DNA of 64,000 nucleotides from Planktothricoides raciborskii GIHE-MW2. GTDB taxonomy: Bacteria > Cyanobacteriota > Cyanobacteriia > Cyanobacteriales > Laspinemataceae. A program made the position numbers and the translations under genes. The notes beneath the pieces are model-generated. The model searched no databases and was not told the origin of the DNA. It was given only the letters and a program-made list of their open reading frames with translations. The DNA is taken from NCBI RefSeq assembly GCF_040564635.1, contig NZ_CP159837.1, positions 2,545,001-2,609,000 of the forward strand. The letters run 5' to 3'. Numbering within the stretch: the first letter of the stretch is position 1; each line of letters begins with the position of its first letter. This document shows positions 60,316 to 64,000 of this stretch, piece by piece.

Positions 60316-61536
60316 ATGACATCAAACCATAGCGCGATCGCTCCTTTAACTTGGGCAGAACTGCAAGCCCTGACAAACTTTGAAATCGATCTGGTCAACG
60401 GACCGACTAACCCTCAGTCTCTATTGCGTTTATTTGGCCATGCTGAATCCGATGTTCGGGTGACATTATATCGCGATCACCATGCTTGGTGCCCTTACTG
60501 TCAGAAAGTCTGGCTGTGGTTAGAGGAAAAGCAAATCCCTTATCGGATCAAAAAAGTCACGATGTTTTGTTATGGGGAAAAAGAGAGTTGGTATAAGCAA
60601 AAAGTGCCATCGGGAATGTTGCCCGCCCTGGAAATTGACGATCGCCTCATTACCGAAAGTGATGATATTTTAATTGCCTTAGAAGAGGTCTTTGGCCCCT
60701 TGGTTTTCGGAATGCAAGACTCCAGGGTTTTGGCGTTGCGACAACTAGAACGAATGCTATTTCGGGCTTGGTGTAGCTGGCTTTGCTATCGCCCCATTCC
60801 CTTCGATCGAGAACAAAAAAATCGCCGTCAGTTTATCGAAGTAGTGGCCAAAGTTGAGGCAGCCCTAGCCGCCACTCCTGGGCCTTATTTCCTGGAAGAA
60901 TTTAGCACCGCTGACGTAATTTTTACCCCATACGTTGAGCGGATGAATGCCAGTCTTTATTATTATAAAGGCTATTCGCTGCGAGAAGAAAACCCCCGTT
61001 TATCCGCTTGGTTTGATGCGATGGAAACTCGCCCCACTTATCGCGGTACTCAAAGCGATTTTCACACCCATGCCCATGATTTACCGCCCCAAATGGGAGG
61101 ATGTTGGGAAAATGGCGAACCGCAGACTTCAATTAATCAGCAACGGGTGGATCATGGCCCTTGGTTCGGATTGCCAGATGTGACTTATCCAGAACCGGAA
61201 AATTGTCGTCAGGAAGCTTTGCAACGAATTATTAAACACCGGGAAAATTTGACTAAAGTGAATCCCGCTGATTCGCAATTATTTGATGAAGCGTTGCGTT
61301 GTGCCCTGACTTTGATGATGACAGGAAAAGTCTGCCAACCCCCCGAAGGTGCGGATGAGGCTTTGCGCTATTTACGCGATCGCATTAGTGTCCCACGGGA
61401 TATGTCTATTTATGCGGCAAAACATCTCCGGGAAGCTTTGGAAAAAACCGCAGCTAAGGCCGGCGATCGCCAGGGTCGTCCTCTTTCCACTCGCGATCGG
61501 CGCGATCAAAACCCCGCTAACTTTGGTAAAGTTTAA
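60316..61536 (+). CDS. glutathione S-transferase-like protein
   Basis: A 406-residue protein. The N-terminal thioredoxin-fold domain has the CPYC motif at 59-62 ([20 protein letters not shown]), [20 protein letters not shown] with the cis-Pro and the ESDD that binds the glutathione. A helical GST C-terminal domain follows ([19 protein letters not shown]). About 120 extra residues at the C-terminus ([12 protein letters not shown] end) are unrecognised. It may reduce or conjugate substrates; CPYC suggests a glutaredoxin- or omega-type dithiol activity (inference). Cytoplasmic, monocistronic. Confidence 0.82.
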   Translation: MTSNHSAIAPLTWAELQALTNFEIDLVNGPTNPQSLLRLFGHAESDVRVTLYRDHHAWCPYCQKVWLWLEEKQIPYRIKKVTMFCYGEKESWYKQKVPSGMLPALEIDDRLITESDDILIALEEVFGPLVFGMQDSRVLALRQLERMLFRAWCSWLCYRPIPFDREQKNRRQFIEVVAKVEAALAATPGPYFLEEFSTADVIFTPYVERMNASLYYYKGYSLREENPRLSAWFDAMETRPTYRGTQSDFHTHAHDLPPQMGGCWENGEPQTSINQQRVDHGPWFGLPDVTYPEPENCRQEALQRIIKHRENLTKVNPADSQLFDEALRCALTLMMTGKVCQPPEGADEALRYLRDRISVPRDMSIYAAKHLREALEKTAAKAGDRQGRPLSTRDRRDQNPANFGKV

Positions 61537-61840
61537 AAGCCTAATTGTATATCGACGAATACACCGAATATACCTGTAGGGGCGAAGCATTCCGTAGGGG
61601 CGAATGGCCATTCGCCCCTACAATATTCTAAGCAATAAATTATCTGCCGGAATGCTTCGCCCCTACAATATTTTCAGCAATAAATTATCTGCCGGAATGC
61701 TTCGCCTGTACAATATTCTAAGCTATCTGTAGGGTGGGCAAAATGCAAGCCCACCCTACGAAATCTAGCTATCTGTAAGGTGGGCAAAATGCAAGCCCAC
61801 CCTACGAAGAAATATATTTACATCATAAAAATAATTCCAG
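61537..61840. repeat. palindrome-rich spacer with two tandem AGCTATCTGTAGGGTGGGC units
   Basis: Contains TGTAGGGGCGAAGCATTCCG and complements, with TAATTATCTGCCGGAATGCT-like units three times (61575-61710), and a 42-base module AGCTATCTGTAGGGTGGGCA... repeated at 61721-61762 and 61767-61808 with one change. Each copy of the latter is a palindrome around AAAATGCAAG. No gene. Confidence 0.65.
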
Positions 61841-62290
61841 TTAATTAGGCAACCAATCGATATCAAGTAATTGGTCAAGAGAATAAGGGCTGTCTGGGGG
61901 AAAATTTACGGTTTTTTGCGTCTTAATCTGAACAAAACCCAGGGCATCTTGATAAATCGAATTGAGTTCCGACTCTAAATAATTGCGGAGATTAGTCGTC
62001 AACCTGCGTTTTAACTGGATTCTAAAATTATAAATTTCTTCTTGCCAATGTAATTGATTATATTCTCGTTCAGACGGCCAGTATTCCAGCAATAATAAAT
62101 GACGAATCACTTGTTCTAAAAGGCTGACCACAGCATTTTTCTTTTCCTTGCCCAAATCTTCCAACTCCTCAATTAAATTTTCCCAGTCTATTTCTTTGAA
62201 TTGCTGATTTTTCAATAATTTAACGATTTCCTCTAGCCATTGAGAATCATCGATTTCATAGAGTTGTTTTAAATTCGTCAGAGTTATCAT
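61841..62290 (-). CDS. DUF29 family protein
   Basis: A 149-residue protein (ITLTNLKQLYEIDDSQWLEE), with DWENLIEELEDLGKEKKNAV, LLEQVIRHLLLLEYWPSERE and RNYLESELNSIYQDALGFVQ, the DUF29 pattern common in cyanobacteria. The function is unknown; the family is helical and some members are linked to mobile or toxin loci. The start at ATG 62290 is preceded by an A/T-rich segment. It shares its region with the MNT-like and Uma2 genes, all minus-strand. Confidence 0.82.
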   Translation of the reverse strand: MITLTNLKQLYEIDDSQWLEEIVKLLKNQQFKEIDWENLIEELEDLGKEKKNAVVSLLEQVIRHLLLLEYWPSEREYNQLHWQEEIYNFRIQLKRRLTTNLRNYLESELNSIYQDALGFVQIKTQKTVNFPPDSPYSLDQLLDIDWLPN

Positions 62291-62341
62291 AACATTTATC
62301 TCTTTGCCTAAAAATCTGCTTAATGCTGACCTATTGTATTA

Positions 62342-62371
62342 GTAGGGTAGGCAAAATTTTGCCCACCCTAC
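62342..62371. repeat. GTAGGGTAGGCAAAATTTTGCC palindrome
   Basis: A 30-base near-perfect palindrome, starting GTAGGGTAGGCAAAA and ending CCCACCCTAC, between the DUF29 and nucleotidyltransferase genes. A perfect version sits at 62858-62887. Both could act as terminators on the minus-strand genes. Confidence 0.7.
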
Positions 62372-62376
62372 GAAAT

Positions 62377-62757
62377 TTATAAACTAGAATATATGCTGCA
62401 TCTCGATTCATAAATCACCCGACTTTCCTTTAAAATTGCCTCGCGGCGAATCCAATTTTCATCCGCTTCCACCACCGACTTTTCCACTAAATCAACCTGT
62501 CGCTGAAACAACTCTTCTAATTCTTGTTCTAAGCTGACAAAATCTAATAAGCTGAGGTGAACTTCTGAGGAAAAGGTAACGAGAACATCAATATCGCTAT
62601 CTACACGAAAATCATCTCTTAATACCGATCCGAAAAGTCCTAACTCGACAATTCCTGCGCGATCGCAAAAACAGCCTAAAACTTCTGGAGTGATATTCAG
62701 TCTGGCGTATAGAACTCGATTGGGAATCTCTAAAGTTAATTTTTCGGCATTGCTCAT
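62377..62757 (-). CDS. MNT-type nucleotidyltransferase domain protein
   Basis: A 126-residue protein. VELGLFGSVLRDDFRVDSDI continues into DVLVTF: the GS motif followed by D-x-D (DSDID) is the minimal nucleotidyltransferase (MNT) signature. Such proteins often pair with a HEPN protein as antitoxin or modifying enzyme, but no HEPN gene is adjacent; the neighbours are DUF29 and Uma2. The third acidic residue could be the Asp in QVDLVE. It would be active as far as the motif shows. Cytoplasmic. Confidence 0.82.
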   Translation of the reverse strand: MSNAEKLTLEIPNRVLYARLNITPEVLGCFCDRAGIVELGLFGSVLRDDFRVDSDIDVLVTFSSEVHLSLLDFVSLEQELEELFQRQVDLVEKSVVEADENWIRREAILKESRVIYESRCSIYSSL

Positions 62758-62857
62758 AAAATTTACCCAAAAAATATTGCACTAATAATTAATATTTTAC
62801 TCCTTTTTTCCCCAAGTTGCTATTGTATATCTATTTGACAATTTGTAATATTAATTA

Positions 62858-62887
62858 GTAGGGTGGGCAAAATTTTGCCCACCCTAC
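62858..62887. repeat. perfect GTAGGGTGGGCAAAATTTTG palindrome
   Basis: A perfect 30-base palindrome (left half GTAGGGTGGGCAAAA), ending three bases before the Uma2 stop codon. Similar elements at 62342 and 61721-61808. Confidence 0.75.
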
Positions 62888-62889
62888 CA

Positions 62890-63543
62890 CTAAACTGCAC
62901 TGGCTAAACCCTGTTGTAATACCGCCAAAACCTTGGCAATATCACCGGATAATAACGCGGCTGTATCTAACCATAAACCGGGGAAAACTTCAGAACAAAT
63001 TATCCCCGATGAGTTGGCTGAAAGTGGCAAATATTCCCCATCTTTTAAATAAAACCAATCTAATTCCCCATCATCAACGCGCCAGATAATATATTCTTGC
63101 ACGCCATTACGCCGATAAACGTGCAGTTTTTTATGGCGGTCAATAGATGCGGTAGACGCGGCAATTTCTACGATTAATTCCGGCGCACCGGCTACATAAT
63201 CATCGGCAGTAATTCGTGATAAACCGCCCTGTTCTATTCTTAATAAAGCGTCTGGTTGGGCTTCATTATCCATATCAAAAATTACCGTAGCATTATCCAG
63301 GACTTCTACCCCTGGGGTCATCGCTTCATAAGTGCCTAGCCAGGTCATAATGCGAGCATGGGGTTTGCCGTGACTTTTGGCGCGTAAGGGAGATGCCATA
63401 TATACAATTCCTTCAATTAATTCAGCTTTTTTTCCATCGGGCATGGCGTGATAACGCCGTTCAAATTCATAACGAGTCAGCCGATCGCCGTTTTCTAAAG
63501 GAGGCATCTTTACCGGAGGGGCAATGGGTTTAAATGTGGTCAT
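62890..63543 (-). CDS. Uma2 family (DUF820) PD-(D/E)XK nuclease-like protein (fifth, diverged)
   Basis: A 217-residue Uma2 protein unrelated in detail to the four tandem copies. AELIEGIVYMASPLRAKSHG, EAQPDALLRIEQGG with the catalytic Asp, GAPELIVEIAASTASIDRHK with Glu and Lys, and YRRNGVQEYIIWRVDDGELD are family landmarks. It lacks the coiled-coil tail. Uma2 proteins are predicted nucleases of unclear role. It belongs to the minus-strand cluster with the MNT and DUF29 genes. A MITE copy lies just upstream. Confidence 0.85.
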   Translation of the reverse strand: MTTFKPIAPPVKMPPLENGDRLTRYEFERRYHAMPDGKKAELIEGIVYMASPLRAKSHGKPHARIMTWLGTYEAMTPGVEVLDNATVIFDMDNEAQPDALLRIEQGGLSRITADDYVAGAPELIVEIAASTASIDRHKKLHVYRRNGVQEYIIWRVDDGELDWFYLKDGEYLPLSANSSGIICSEVFPGLWLDTAALLSGDIAKVLAVLQQGLASAV

Positions 63544-63595
63544 ATTTTATTCTCCTAATTTGTTTGTAGTTGATTATCATCGATCATACATATAA

Positions 63596-63719
63596 TAAGT
63601 AGCTGAACATAATTAATTGCACTTTTCGTTCCCCGCCGATAGGCTTTGGATTCCCGCCTGCGCGGGAATGACAGTTTTTTTTGTCATGGGGTCTGTGGTT
63701 ATTTCTGCCCGTAAACTTA
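63596..63719. mobile_element. MITE-like element copy D (inverted, 124 bp)
   Basis: In the opposite orientation to copies A-C: TAAGTAGCTGAACATAATTA at the left and a diverged TTTCTGCCCGTAAACTTA at the right, with ATTCCCGCCTGCGCGGGAAT inside. It is placed between the fifth Uma2 gene and the STAND gene fragment. Confidence 0.7.
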
Positions 63720-63741
63720 TAAAAATTTGTATGGTTTTTAT

Positions 63742-64000
63742 TTAGATATTTTTATGGATATTTTTTAGATATTCCTTAATCACAGGTGATACGGTAAATA
63801 ATGTTAATTTATCTTGGGTAATCTTTTCAATTAATGAACGTCTGATCAACGATTGAATCCCCTGCAACAACTCAGTGGGTGACAGGGTTAAATTTTGTAA
63901 CAGTTCGGCAATCGTTACCGGGGTATTGATTTGGCTGAATTGAGAGATTACCTGTGTTTCTAATGGGGATAATCGTTGAAAATGCTGATTTAATTGAGCC
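63742..64000 (-). CDS. C-terminal end of a second STAND-type protein (cut by window edge)
   Basis: The minus-strand frame from the right edge to TAA (complement of 63742-63744) gives the last 85 residues: QRLSPLETQVISQFSQIN, VTIAELLQNLTLSPTELLQG, IQSLIRRSLIEKITQDKLTL and FTVSPVIKEYL. This is the same winged-helix tail as in the 34065 STAND protein (LTEAEKSTIYHISQ, FFTVNPVFKAYGK). So a paralogous NB-ARC-type ATPase probably starts outside the window. Confidence 0.7.
   Translation of the reverse strand, partial: AQLNQHFQRLSPLETQVISQFSQINTPVTIAELLQNLTLSPTELLQGIQSLIRRSLIEKITQDKLTLFTVSPVIKEYLKNIHKNI

Overview
The window looks like chromosomal DNA of a filamentous, non-heterocystous (Oscillatoriales-type) cyanobacterium. 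The order is an inference. The phylum is well supported by many GCGATCGC (HIP1) octamers, a ferrochelatase with a C-terminal chlorophyll-binding (CAB) tail, an XisH-XisI pair, a Mo-nitrogenase C-terminal-like small protein, WD40-fused Ser/Thr kinases, Uma2 (DUF820) nuclease expansions and a gpmI-secG pair. Housekeeping genes are thinly scattered (rsmG, secG, gpmI, hemH, purB) among accessory genes and repeat-filled spacers. No tRNA, rRNA or CRISPR array was found.

Layout. 1-5.1 kb: replication module of an integrated plasmid-like or satellite element. It has small unknown genes, two strong hairpins and an 871-aa toprim/SF3 primase-helicase, and it abuts a PAS-type sensor gene that appears truncated. 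6-16.6 kb: TPR membrane protein, a decayed Phd-VapC pair, a 2OG-Fe(II) oxygenase, a J-domain protein, two methyltransferases including RsmG, an aldo/keto reductase. 16.9-19 kb: NfeD-like protein and MATE exporter. 19-22.6 kb: four near-identical tandem Uma2 genes. 22.7-27.5 kb: a frameshifted EF-hand repeat protein, a secreted metalloprotease, secG and gpmI. 27.6-36 kb: defence-like region with a PD-(D/E)XK protein, a P-loop ATPase with a winged-helix partner, and a STAND (NB-ARC) ATPase. 35.7-39 kb: a duplicated secreted-protein cassette and xisH-xisI. 39.3-48 kb: trypsin/TPR protein, hemH, GHL10-type protein, TerD-domain protein and purB. 48.4-52.7 kb: two Ser/Thr kinases. 53-56.8 kb: AAA ATPase plus DUF4276-like gene, convergent with a GmrSD-type DUF262/DUF1524 gene. 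57-59.8 kb: PstS-like lipoprotein plus histidine kinase operon. 60-64 kb: GST, DUF29, nucleotidyltransferase, a fifth Uma2 and the end of a second STAND-like protein.

How the genes work together. The clearest multi-gene units are: the AAA ATPase/DUF4276 pair with the GmrSD-type enzyme (probable anti-invader island); the winged-helix/ATPase operon (unrecognised system, best candidate for something undescribed); the PstS-like/histidine kinase operon (probable ligand-sensing pair); xisH-xisI; and gpmI-secG.

Repeats. A 120-124 bp MITE-like element with imperfect 26-bp terminal inverted repeats occurs four times (23.6, 33.1, 59.9 and 63.6 kb). A 92-bp repeat is tripled at 12.7-13.0 kb. Many spacers hold GTAGGGGCG-type or AAACCCGGTTT-type palindromes. 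Several ORFs show frameshifts or truncations, so decay is active here; sequencing error remains possible for the two single-base frameshifts.
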